Below, piece after piece: positions 40,830 to 52,209 of a stretch of DNA of 64,000 bases; the stretch's first letter is position 1, and the number at the start of each line of letters is the position of its first letter. The position numbers and the translations under genes were made by a program. A model generated the notes under the pieces. It saw only the letters and a list, made by a program, of their open reading frames with translations. It was not told the DNA's origin and did no database searches. Origin of the DNA: Dysidea avara (lineage: Eukaryota; Porifera; Demospongiae; Dictyoceratida; Dysideidae); the NCBI RefSeq assembly GCF_963678975.1, contig NC_089276.1, forward strand, positions 24,535,059 to 24,599,058. Direction: 5' to 3'.

Positions 40830-41499
40830 GGACAATTACACACGCACACACACGTCGTCAATGAACAAAATTATTTGTGGCAATATGTACTTATATAATT
40901 TAAAATGTATTGAAGTACAGTGGGATCTGTTATGAAACATGTACAAATAGTTATGTTATGCACCTCTACAGTGTACAATACATCCAACAAAGTTGCCACA
41001 AAACAATGAACCATTCAACTATGAAAGACCCAGATCTCAGAGCACATGTGCAATACAAGTACGTGTAAGCAAAAGTTACGAGCTAAGCTATTAGCTACAG
41101 GAATCATTACAACAGAAACTTATGAAACTACAGGGTCAATTGCAAACAGTGGAACATGTGCATGCACCAAGGAACTAGGTTTGTTCAAGCAGCATGTAGT
41201 TCATACTGTATCATTTACTTAGCTGGAGGATCTGCATATTAAACTGACCAGGGAAAATAATGTCAAAACTGGTATTTTGTTGGTTGGAAGCAACTATTAA
41301 TTATGTACAACCATAGCCATATCCCTTGTAAAAGTTTTAAAGTGTTACTGAAAGGTACAAACTATATAACAAAATGTACAGGGGGAGTGGTTAGTTTAAT
41401 TTCCTCACTAGTCATACATGTTGACTATTCTCTAATGCAAATCACTGAAAAAGCCTATGACCAGGTCCATTGTGTATTATCCATGTGGTGCTCCACTCG

Positions 41500-41745
41500 C
41501 TGACCAAGTTTGGCCCATGCATATGTACATGGTAACCTGTGCTCAATCAACCAGTTCTCATATATAGGTTTGTATTTTACACATTAACGAAATGTTGCAA
41601 AAAAGGGATATGTAGGTATGGAATGATGATCCTAGTTGTTATACACATGCAAGGTGGACTTAAATGGGACAGTGTCATGTATGTCAACACAAACATGTAT
41701 TCATATGCAGAGAAAGTTTCCAAAACCATGCAAGTTACATTAGGC
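41500..41745 (-). repeat. Second copy of the segment inserted in R copy 4
   Basis: GGCCCATGCATATGTACATG, GTCATGTATGTCAACACAAA and GAAAGTTTCCAAAACCATGC match 38421-38598 in reverse complement. It lies between the convergent KRI1 and NUDT6 3' ends. Confidence 0.7.
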
Positions 41746-41799
41746 CAGTGGGATAAAATTAATAATAAAATTCTGGATAAATACTGTACAGGATAGCAT

Positions 41800-44700
41800 T
41801 TACATTCTATAAAATAAAGAGTATTTTAGTCCAGGATATATTGAATTACATTCATGTGCACTAATATCAATTACATCAAATCCTTTAGACTTTCCAATAT
41901 GAAGTAATTCAGAAACTTTCAACATCAGTGGTGTAACAGTATCAGCTTGAATTAATGAATTCAGATTCATCCACCGGCATTGAGAAACCTCATCAGGACA
42001 AGGATGTATGTCATATGTAATAGGCCTCAGTCTGCACAAGAAATAGAGGTCAGACTGGTCATATGCATGTGGCATATGATGATGTTGTCTGAATGCAATC
42101 ACTGATTTAAATTCTGGAAAAATGACAACATGCATGTGACTATTCTGGCCCATACATACATACATACAGGTGTACATACAGTACATATAGTAACAGACAT
42201 TATGCTGTCTATAATTATTGTAGCCATACCAGTCTGAATGCCAGTTTCCTCTTGCACTTCTCGCACAGCAGTTTGAGCTACAGTATGAATAGTAATTGCA
42301 CATGGCATGGTATAAACTGGTTTCAGAAACAAATGTTTTGGCACAGAAATTAATTTTAAAATAACACCACCACACAAGGTGGGTACACACTGTACTGTAT
42401 GTGTATTACTTTCACACACTGGTTACTTAATGCGTCTGCTCTCTGGATCCAGACTTTTATAGTGTGTAAATTCCCATCACAACTTGTCATGCCAGTCAAA
42501 TAGAAAGGCCACAGCATGGCCAGACTCGTAGAGTTAGAAGAAAACATGGAACATGAGTGTACTGTAGCTTGCTAACAAACACCACCTTTAAACCCATCGA
42601 GCTCCCCCACCTCAGTGTAAACACTTGTAATATACCGGTACACCTGTGAAAACCCTAGAAAATTGCACTGTTACAAGTATGCAGGCTAGAATTGCACTAC
42701 TACAGTATAAAATCATTCCACATGCTATTTACCAAACAAAAAATTCTTGATCACTACCTGTACTAGCTAATCTACCATTTTATCATGACCAACCTTTGTT
42801 AGTGTGCTTAAATTTAAAAGTGTTTATTACTTTTTATGTCACAACATATAGCTCGCCGGGTTGCCAAATCAAATTGTTTATTTGCATGATTTAATGCACA
42901 ACATAAACCCCTGTATTTTATTTATTTGGTTTTTATGCACATTGCAAAAACACCTCAATTATGCGTGTATATTAACCTGTGATAAATGATTCGGCGAAAT
43001 TACAGGGATATTTTGGTACTTGTTGACATTGTGTTGAAAAGCATTTTTTTTTGTTCACCATGTAGTCTTCGTGTTACAGTGTTACTCGACCAAGCAGTCA
43101 ACAGTTATTGACATAAGGTGTACCCCCTGTACATATAGTATCAAAAGTGGACCTGATATAAACTTCCAACTCACTCAAGAACAGTAGCACAAACGAATGT
43201 GTTGATGGTCTACGTACAATAATCTACTCAAGCACCAGCCATTTCCCGTGAACACTATCGTCAAGAGTTAATAATAACTCTTGCTATCGTGTTTTCACTT
43301 AATTTAGTGGCTGAACATGGTTAAATATGGTAACCAGTAATCACAACATACGTATATGAACAATTACTATCAATATGTGTTACCTCACACAGTCTTGGAT
43401 AGTGCTAGATACAGTGTAATTGGAACAGGAATAAATTCAATTTGTGCAGCAACAATACAGCAAATAATTCAATTTGTGCAGCAGCAATACAGCATATAAA
43501 ATACAGCTTTAATTGACCATAACTCATGACTGAAATAAACTACAAATACGGGGCTTGGGTAAGTCTGTTCACCATGAACTGGAAAATTGATCAAGGTGTC
43601 CTGTACATCTCCGCATGGACAAAGAAGGTTTTATTCCAATACGCAAAATAGAATTTTTGCAAAAATGGCCAGTTTTTGCTCAGCAGATCACAATTGAACA
43701 AGCATAAATAATTTACTATTGCAACACACATCATTACTTATGTTCCATCTATGGTATTTGAATTTTTTTTTGTGATAACATCAATGCATTTTATAAAAAT
43801 TACAGCAGTGTATAATTATATATTTTAAATAATTATGTAGGACACCTGGTCCTACAGCTGCTTAAAGTTGTTCATTGCCTTTACATAAATATCAAAATTA
43901 TAATGATTACCCATAATAAATTATCGGAATCCTTTTGATGTCACTCACCCACCTTAAGTTACTCTACATATTTGTTATACCAAACAAATTATTGAAAAAC
44001 GCTAATTGTACATGTACTAGTATATAAGCTGTAAGCTACAAAATAAGCTAAACATGTGCAACGTATTAATTACTACGTGTGCCAGTACTGTATATAAAAA
44101 CCATACCTATATCTTCAGCATGATCAGAAAACCCTCCTGGAAACTTCCATTTTACAACCTGCAGGATACAGTTCCAAGGTGTATACAGTATGTAGAACAT
44201 GTATGCTACATGTGCAATACTTTAGGAATGCCGTGCATTACACACTTTGTGGTGTAGCTATTTCGCATATCCAATTAAAGAGAAGCTAGGTGACTTAATA
44301 ACAGCTTGATATTGTACTTTGTGTAAGAGAATCTGCTGAGTACTATATTTATTACACAGTATATTGTGCAGAAAATTGGGCAAATACGTACAGTAAAAAT
44401 CAACTACACTCAGGTAGAGGTGTACCGATAATCAGATTGGCTAAAATATCGGCCACCGACATGGTAATTTTTTACTAATATCGGTATTGATACAGAACAG
44501 CAGAGGACCAATATCGCTACCGATATTTATCACAGCATAATTCGCCTGTATTTACTCCGTCTATGTTTTTTTGGCAATTGCACTAATTTTACGACAAAAT
44601 CAGACCACAGGTCACAATACTGAATAGCATTGGAGTCATTTATAGATTTGCGGTCCATTTTCTCTCGTTTGAATTAGTTGTTCCAATAATGACTAAAGAC

Positions 44701-47691
44701 AGAGTTCGTATAGGTAGTATTGGAACACTATTTTTGCTGTGTATACAGTAGCAATAGCTTGTACATAAACGGATTATGCATTGGTTTTCATGTGCTCTTT
44801 AGTGCCAGTGGCTTATTGTTCACTCTGAAACAAGTGCTATGCTACAAGAAACCACATAAATACATGTGATTTTAGTGTTTGTTGCTGCAAACCTTATCAC
44901 AGTCTTTACAAATGAAGCAGTTACAGAGTACCTTGTAATAAAAAGGAGGGTCACAGGATAGCCAAGGAAACTTGCTGTACCAGCTTTCTCACAAGCCATT
45001 AGAATGCAGAAATATCTGTTTAAGGCTTCATGGGAGTGAGGGGTCCTTCACTTCTATAAATATCATGGCTGGAAATGTAGAAATTTATTTCAGAAATATG
45101 AAACTTATTTCAGAAATCTGGAAATTTATTCAGAAATTTTGACGAAAATGTAGAAATATAACCAACTTCAAACGATGTTTCTATCAATGCAATAGATGAG
45201 CTGTGAATCGCTCAAACTAGCTACGTAGGTACGTAATTGTACTCTGGTGAATCCTTTCTAAGGTGAATTAGTTCAGTGCGTGCACCAGCAGGCTTGTTAC
45301 AGCATGACACGGTTTGAAACCACACACCTGTTACGACCTGCCGAGCACACTGGGTACTGTTTGTGGAGTTATTAAATCTATATGAGGCATTTCTGCAGGT
45401 AAACCATTCAACCCTAGTCCCTAACCAACAAAACCTCTTTGTTTGCCGCTTTGACAGGAGTCGAAAGGTCAGAAATGCGAGCCAGAAATGTACGGAAATA
45501 TATATTTGGAAAGGTGGAAATTTATTTCAAAACGTGTAAAAATGTGGAAATTTACATGCTCTGAGTTGAAATTTCAAAATTGAGACTTAGAGTGAAGGAC
45601 CCCTCACATGGGAGTATACAGTACATAAAAAATGTTTGTGGGTGCCTAATTGTCTGGATTGCACAATAGAAACCCAAGCCACTACCACCAGTTAGTGGTG
45701 TGTGATCAGGATTTTTATTTCGATATAATATCGATACGATATTGGGGTAAATATCGAAATTTCGATACAATTTTCGATAACTTTTAATTGTGTGGGCGGT
45801 GTAATTGCGTGGGCGGCAGATATTTATAAATGTGCTTGAAATACAATTTGCACACAAACTATTGCATAAAACTAATAATAAACCTAGAAAACTGGCAGAC
45901 AAGTTTTTAAAGTGGCTAGATAGTACAGAACCAACCCTCATTTCTAGCGTGATTGTGCAATCACACACTAAATGCTGTAGATTTATCGAAGTATTCTTCG
46001 ATAATTATCGCAAAATATTTCCTTTTCGATAAATATCGAAATCTGTTAAAGCAGTATCGAAAATCGATACGATAACGACAAAATTATCGCGAAATCGATA
46101 TTTTTTCGATATATCGCACATCACTACTGACCACAGGCATTGAGTATAGCAATCCACATATGTACATATTGTTGTAGGGTAGGTAAATGTACACTTTTAA
46201 TTATAATGCAAATATCATATCGACAGTGTTGGGAGTAACACGTTACATAATATTATTACTTTTGTGGTATCTAAGTAATATAACGAAATGCGCTATAAAA
46301 ATGGGTAATATAACTAAAGTTACTTTACTTACAAATGTAACGCATTACCTAAGTAATATAGTTACTGAAACGAGTCTAATATTACATAATATTATTACTA
46401 CAAGTAACGAAGTTACTAATCTCGTTAGTTATCCTCTGAGTAACGCCTAGCCACAAAGAAGTAACGAAGCCTACTGAATGAAGTTTATTCACCAGCTTCT
46501 TGCTTATAACCAAGATTTGGACATTGTCCAACAATGCAATCATGTCAAGTGATAAGGTGGTAGTTTCACACGTGACAGCTTAAGGCTGTGGACACAAAGT
46601 ACTATAATATGTAATATTATTATAGTTACATTATTTTATGGGTAATATGTAACTGTAACTAAATAGTTCAGTTGCAAATAATATGTAATATGTAACTAGT
46701 TACTTTTACAAAGTAACTTGCCCAACACTGTTTATCGACTATCGGTTATCGGCTTCTTTTGGTGGCAACAATATCAGATATCGATACATGCCAAAAACCC
46801 ATATTGGTACACCTCTAAACTCAGGTAGCACATGTGAGACATTGTAAATTGCCCAAACTACAGAATCCTACTAGTTAGTAGAACAATGAGAAATAGATTA
46901 TATGATGACTTAAGTCTGATCACCTAAAATTGAAGCAATTTGGGTATGAAGTTGAGATAAACACTCCAAGTAAGACGACTAGAAAGTACAATATTGTACT
47001 TAAAGCACTAAGTCTGGCTTTGTGTGCATCACAAAAATACAGCACTCAGGGCTTTGTACATTAAATGTACAGTGTACATAAAAATACATTTACATTACAG
47101 GGATATTAATTTTGTAAATAACCTTATATTTATCTTGTATGACCAGTACTTCATCAGTCTCTTCCCTGTATACAACACCTACATGTGGATAAGGTTACAA
47201 TAATAAGTTAATTAATTTACAATAATAAATCAAAACTGTGTGCTTCATAGTACAGTGGAACCTCGATTATCTGAACACCGATTAACCGAACACTTGATTA
47301 TCCGAACAATAGATCAACTGTCCAATTAGGGTATTTTGTCAACGAGTGTATGCTTTATAAGAGCAGCTAAGTAAAGCTCTGTGTATAAATGTATGGAAGT
47401 TCGATTTTACGTACTATTTGAACACCCTTTTCCCCAAAATAGTTCGGATAATCGAGGTTCCACTGTAACTATATCAATTCATACCAGCAACTCCAACTTG
47501 ATGGGTACCATACAATGGAATCTTGCTAGGTTTGCTTTTATCCAGCCAAAGACTGAGTACTGCCTGGCAGTGATGTGCATGATGAAACGTAAATCCTAAA
47601 GTTGAGACCTCAGCAATCAAATGGCTTAATTTGATCGGGATGTGCAACCATACAGAAGGGATTCCCTCCTCTTTCCATTGTTTAACGTAAC
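41800..47691 (-). CDS. NUDT6: NUDT6-like Nudix hydrolase (5' exon not found)
   Basis: Five minus-strand exons join in phase: 47691-47485, 47178-47123, 44158-44107, 42277-42230 and 42113-41800. The first encodes the NUDT6-specific N-terminal fold with VWLHIPIKLSHLIAEVSTLG, then LGFTFHHA, LSLWL and HQVGVAG. A perfect Nudix box (G-x5-E-x7-RE-V-x-EE-x-G-I) spans exons 3 and 4: GFSDHAEDIAQTAVREV then QEETGI. It chelates the metal and cleaves nucleoside-diphosphate-linked substrates. Exon 5 carries FRQHH, SDLYFLCRLRP, CRWMNLNSL and a C-terminal YPGLKYSL, as in NUDT6. About 225 residues are covered; the initiator exon lies at higher coordinates and was not recognised. In vertebrates NUDT6 is also called the FGF2 antisense gene; no FGF gene is seen here. 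The largest intron holds the nested hAT composite. It converges on KRI1, 970 bases away. Confidence 0.85.
42560..44100. other. NUDT6 intron with unresolved repeats
   Basis: Contains a tandem duplication of TTCAATTTGTGCAGCA units at about 43437-43490 and an end-like segment GCCAGTTTTTGCTCAGCAGA at about 43670-43690. The latter resembles a segment near 35670 (GAGCAAAAACTGG) and may be one TIR of an element whose other end I could not find. No exon detected. Confidence 0.4.
45037..45606. mobile_element. hAT-like MITE with exact 8-bp duplication (nested)
   Basis: The ends TGAGGGGTCCTTCACT and AGTGAAGGACCCCTCA are perfect inverted copies. CATGGGAG flanks both sides (45029-45036 and 45607-45614). 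The interior repeats GGAAATTTATTTCAGAAAT-type words. Confidence 0.9.
45693..46126. mobile_element. TIR MITE rich in ATATCGAT (nested)
   Basis: The ends TAGTGGTGTGTGAT and ATCGCACATCACTA are inverted copies, and mirrored ATCGATA words follow inside. No clear target duplication was found, so superfamily assignment to hAT is by end style only. Confidence 0.7.
46224..46730. mobile_element. hAT-like MITE, same family as 13523-14024 (nested)
   Basis: The ends CAGTGTTGGGAGTAAC and CTTGCCCAACACTG enclose GTAAC-rich sequence. Flanks CATATCGA and TTTATCGA give an 8-bp duplication with two mismatches. Confidence 0.8.
47253..47465. mobile_element. pogo/Tigger MITE with TA duplication
   Basis: The ends CAGTGGAACCTCGATTATC and GATAATCGAGGTTCCACTG are perfect inverted copies, flanked by TA on both sides. 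This is the classic pogo/Tigger end sequence. It lies in a NUDT6 intron. Confidence 0.9.
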
Positions 47692-47996
47692 CTTTAATGC
47701 AACAAAGTACAAATGTGGTAACAAATATAACATTTACATACGCTAATGCAATATACCAATTTTGTACCTATACACATGATTCAACAAAAAATGCACATTG
47801 CATTTAAGTTTAACATCTACATTAAAGCGTCATGAAAATATGGCAAACTTTAATCCATTCTAACATACTGTACAATACATGTACAGGATACCAGTGATAC
47901 ACATTATTACTACATTACAGCAGCACACAATAGCTACACAAGCAGTAGAGTGACTTAGCTAGTTAGCAGCAATTATATACATACAGTAAGTGAGTA

Positions 47997-48645
47997 CAGT
48001 GGACCCTCACTTATCCAGACACAACGGGACCAAGCAGTGTTCAGACAACTGAAATGACTGGATATATGAAGCATTGACTGAATACTGAAATTGAACATAT
48101 TTGTACATGTGTATGAACCTATGGATGTATTATTATAATAATAATATAATGTATGTGAAATAAATTACAGTATACAATTTAAAAATGGTATGACACTGTA
48201 CAGTGGTACAGTATGTAGATGTACAGGTGTACTGTACTGTATAACACAAGAACTTAGGTTATCAAATTCATGGAGATTATTTAAAGTAGGAATCTAAAAG
48301 GGGGTTTGCCTCAGTTTTGTAAACCGTTTTGTAGTAGCCAAGTCTCTCACCTTTTTCAACAGTAGCACTGAAGTAGCTGTGCTTTCAGGTTGCTGCTCGT
48401 ACCAGAGTTGCTGCTGCTTCTTCTCATTCTTCTTAAAGTCTCCTACGGTTGATTTTTCAATCCCCTATTCACTTGTAAGACTAGACTGACTTTTCTCCTT
48501 TCTTCAAGCGATCAATAATTTCGAGCTTGGCTTCCAATGACATGCAAGTATGCTTTCTTTTCGTAGCCATATTATTTTTTCACAAACACGTGACCCAAAA
48601 TTTTGAGGCCGGATAGTTGAGGGCCAGATAAGCGAGGGTCCACTA
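47997..48645 (-). mobile_element. Tigger-like element keeping a transposase N-terminus
   Basis: The ends CAGTGGACCCTCACTTATCC and GATAAGCGAGGGTCCACTA lie at TA sites. Inside, on the minus strand from 48570 downward, a fragment starting MATKRKHTCMSLEAKLEIID with a following LKKGEKS matches the CENPB-type helix-turn-helix of Tigger/Jerky transposases. After a stop, GDFKKNEKK continues the domain. The catalytic DDE part is missing, so this is an internally deleted copy. Confidence 0.85.
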
Positions 48646-48889
48646 TACCATTTACATGTACACCCTGGGATTGGAATCTGTTATTTTCAACACCTTCTTC
48701 CACATTTTCATCAACACCTTTCTGCTAAGACACCTATGAATTAATAGCACTTCAACTTTAACAGATTATTTCTCTGTTCAGTGGACAGTAGGGGGTTGCT
48801 GAATTTATTTCAGTTCAATTAACGAAGGATTGGTAAGTACACAAAACTAATCACTTTTTTGCCCTATCAAACATCTTATTTAGGAAACT

Positions 48890-49045
48890 AACTTGTTAGC
48901 AAAACATAACTTTATGATGTCAAGCAATCAAAGCTTCTTTTTAGGTGAAATTAAGTGATCGCGCTATATTTTAATTGATCAAAAATCTTAACCCCGGCAG
49001 CAGATGGTTCTACAAGACAGTGTTACTACCCCTTGCATTGTCAAT
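48890..49045. mobile_element. Partial copy of the 58.8-kb MITE
   Basis: GCAGATGGTTCTACAAGACA, AAGTGATC words and CTACCCCTTGCA match the right part of the element at 58787-59095. The left end is missing. Confidence 0.6.
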
Positions 49046-49059
49046 AAAGACTAAGAGGA

Positions 49060-49400
49060 AACAGGTAAGATTGAAGTACGTACTATAGAGTATGCCAAAA
49101 GGCACCCGCACTAGTCATTATTGACTTAAGCTTGTCTGAAAGCCTTCAGTCAGTTGATCAGTCAGCCAGTCAATCAGTCCATCCGTTCGTCCGTGCGCCC
49201 GTCAGTCAACATTCTGCAAATAAAATTGTTGGAAATTTTTAGGTCATACTGAGAATAATTTTGGGCTTGGTTACGTCTAACCAATACTGCCAAGGCACCA
49301 TGAAGGTATTTTGAGGCTGGTTTCTGGTTAATATTTTTTTTGTTTTTGTGAGAAAGTACAAACCTCCATGATCTCTGAGGTTCCACTATATATGCACTCC
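49060..49400. repeat. Dispersed repeat, second copy of 30590-31370 family
   Basis: Contains TATGCCAAAAGGCACC, GCTTGTCTGAAAGCCTTCAG and TAACCAATACTGCC. The CAGTC-rich middle is shorter than in the first copy. Confidence 0.55.
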
Positions 49401-49897
49401 TCATGACATCTGTTGCTAGAAGGAGATACTGGCCTGTTAATTAAAGTTTCGGTCTTACTGGGTGAGTATTTTTGGGGGTACTGTAGAAATAGACAATTAC
49501 ACCTGCACACATTAAGCATTCATCTTTACTCTTTCTAATGTCTGTGGGTGCATGGGCTTCCCTAAAGAGCGATAGAGCAGTGCAACACTGCTCTACTTTA
49601 CATCTTTTAATGGGATAAAACAATTAACAAATTGACTTTATGTTCGTCGCAAACTGACTTTGATGTTTGTAGCAAATTGACAGTTTTACCGCTCTACTAT
49701 ACTTTGCTGGGGAAGGCTCTGGGATGCAATGACTCCCTGGCACTTGGATTCTTTTACCAAAATATTTATCGATTAGTTTGCTTGAGTTGTTTCTGATGTA
49801 CACATCAATGGAATATACCACCACTATGTATCACTTCATACCTCAGAACAAAGGAGTCACCTGAGCTGCTTCACAATGTACTCCAGTTGGCAACTTT

Positions 49898-50790
49898 CCC
49901 CGGCTACATATGATGTAGCCCAGGCTACAACTGGCTAGTCGATTATATAAAAGCTAAGTCCAAAATTTATTGTAGGACTTACATGATTAGTATACGTGAC
50001 TTGGATTTGGCCACTCAGACAGAAGCGTTTCGTTATCATCGCCATCTGAGTTGAATAGTATTGGTCTAAGGTGAGAACTAATGCCATAGCTTATTCACAA
50101 GCATTTTCCGCATGTTTTTGATTAATGGACCATACCCACATTACTGGTGACACAAAACAACCATTCTACAAAATTAATAGCTAACAACAAAACTGACATC
50201 ATACATAAACATTACAAATAGTTGTAATAGTTTGCACTGATAATTAGAGAGTATGCCCAAAGCTTGAGGGTGCAGCCTGAGGGCTGCAAGCATACATATC
50301 AGGCAAATCACGAATGCCCATGTTACAGCTAATATGTAACACTTCATAGCCTTGATGCCAATACAAGTATAACCACTGGATTCATTTTATATGCATGCCC
50401 GAAATATTCAATTATGGTTAGGCAGCATGTAACGCTGTAGTTACGATCGTTACAATAAATGGAAGAGTCCTACAGATATCACAGAAAAGTAGAGTTGGAC
50501 AAATTTTGGAAAATTTGCAGGTGTTTTAATGCTTTCTCGTTATGTAAAGAATGATCACAAAGTATACAAAAGACCTAAAGGGGTAAGCTTCAATATAGAG
50601 TGGTTAACTCGTGTCGTCCGTAATGTGGGCATGTCCACATTCAAAAACATGCCGAAACGTTTGTGAATGCACTGTAAGACTAGTTCTCACCTTTAAGTAA
50701 CTTGCAGAACGACAAGGATACTGAAACGCCTTCATTTGAGTGCTCCTTTCGGCAACACTTAATTTGTGGTAATCATCACATGAGCGTGAA
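49898..50790. mobile_element. TIR element, second copy of the 29.3-kb family
   Basis: The left region (GAAGCGTTTCG, AAGGTGAGAACTA, GCATGTTTTTGA, CATACCCACATTAC) is mirrored at the right (GTAATGTGGGCATGTCC, TCAAAAACATGC, TAGTTCTCACCTT, GAAACGCCTTC). The arms are about 170 bases with gaps. It is non-coding. Confidence 0.7.
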
Positions 50791-50793
50791 CAG

Positions 50794-51930
50794 ATGACCT
50801 TACTCAGTGATCAAGTGGCTGCACTTAGTGTTAACCAGTTACCAAGGGAGCTATTTGTATGCTGTTTTTGGTGTCTGGTCACATACAGCATCACAGTCCT
50901 GTGTACCAGTCTCAGGTACATTCACCCTGTCGCTGCATGTAAATTGTGGCACACATTGAAAGAGAGTGCAAACAACTTGACCAGGGAAATTCCACCAGGT
51001 CGTCTGGTCAGGCCGCCAGGTGTCCCTACCCTTAGGCCACTCCAATGCTATAACAGTTGCTGCAATTCAAAAATTATAAATATTACCATTGGTAGTAAAT
51101 TAGTAGAAGCCATGTTAGATTGCTCAACTATTTCATTTATTAGGTCAATACCTTCTATTACCACCACTACACAATCTTAATACTGCACCAGACCAACCCC
51201 TACAAATAATAGACTGTGTACAGTTATCTATTAGGGTAAACAACTCCTTCATCACTCACCAGTTCAGTGCTGTCAATAAACTGATCACACTGGCTTTACC
51301 AGGGGTTTCCTTTATTCTGGATTTCTCCACTAACCCTGTAACACTGTAGTTCCAAGATGACCCCCCCCCCCCCCCCCCCCCCCTGGCAGTTACCCCTGAC
51401 ACTACTGCAGAAGTGGAATCACTCTTACAGGCAGAACAACAGAGGTGAGCAAAGTTTTGTGCAGCAATGGCTGTGGGGGACCCTGCTGTAAACATTGTCA
51501 TTGATGCTGTCATTTTGTTGTTTAGGGGACCCACCTCCTATGAGTATTCCTCAAACATCCATGAATTTTCATGGCTGTAGTGAACGAGTATAATCATCTA
51601 TTTTAAACTGTTCCAGGGTCTACTAATCTTGCTTATAATCAGAAGGCTCCCCAGTATGTTGTCGGATTCCAGTACACTACAAGGCCACAATAGGAAGCAG
51701 GTCTACCAGATGCTAGAGCAAGGAATCATAGAAGAAAGTTGCAGTCCATGGATGGCACCAGCAGTGATTATAGGGAAAAATACTGTTAAAGATGCTTAAT
51801 ATCTTTTCCCACTTGTAGATGAGATGCAGGATAGGCTGGAAGGATGCTCTGTCTTTACTACTTTAGATCTCCGGTGTGGCTATTAAGGCAGTTGCCAGTG
51901 TACCCAGCAAACATCCAGAAGACATTACAA
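50794..51930 (+). pseudogene. Ty3/gypsy-type retrotransposon remnant (gag end, protease, start of reverse transcriptase)
   Basis: A decayed gag-pol segment. Near 51040-51120 a damaged cysteine-knuckle-like stretch is followed by a protease-like LVEAMLDCS, where the family has a DSG/DTG active site; the key position looks altered. Near 51700-51900 a reverse-transcriptase start is recognisable: QVYQMLEQGIIEESCSPWMA and later LEGCSVFTTLDLR. Frameshifts, stops and a poly-C run (51361-51383) interrupt it. No LTR was found, and integrase and RNase H are absent. It cannot be active. Confidence 0.7.
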
Positions 51931-51969
51931 ATAATAATATCATGTGCTAGCAAGGGGGTGACACACAAG

Positions 51970-52205
51970 CACTAACTGTAAGTAGATCTGCGACTGCAGA
52001 GTCAAAGGTCAAGGCTACCAAATTTGTGCAATGGTCAAAGGCAAAAACATTTTCAACCCACGATTGAAAAGTACTGAAATATCATCGCTAGGTCACAGGT
52101 CACAACACACACTGAAAAGGGCTCTCAGTCACAGATGGAAAATGAAATTTCGACTGGTCAAGGCTTTGACCAAGGTTGCAGATCTATCTACGGTGCATAC
52201 CTACG
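51970..52205. mobile_element. Small inverted-repeat element
   Basis: TAGATCTGCGACTGCA with GTCAAAGGTCAAGG at the left is mirrored by GGTCAAGGCTTTGACC and GGTTGCAGATCTATCTA at the right. The centre is non-coding. It directly adjoins the next element. Confidence 0.6.
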
Positions 52206-52209
52206 TGAC

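Larger units (their letters stand above)
44415..46817. mobile_element. hAT-like element hosting three nested MITEs
   Basis: The ends TAGAGGTGTACCGATA and TATTGGTACACCTCTA are flanked by CACTCAGG (44407-44414) and AACTCAGG (46818-46825), an 8-bp duplication with one mismatch. The subterminal DNA is rich in ATATCGG. Elements at 45037-45606, 45693-46126 and 46224-46730 lie inside it. No transposase frame was found. It occupies the NUDT6 intron between exons at 47123 and 44158. Confidence 0.85.

Noticed and set aside
42099..42419. 106-aa minus-strand frame containing AVREVQEETG
   Set aside because: Only 42277-42230 is a true exon; the rest is intron read-through of the NUDT6-like gene.
45552..45968. 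138-aa minus-strand frame
   Set aside because: Spans the junction of two nested MITEs, so it is a chance open frame.
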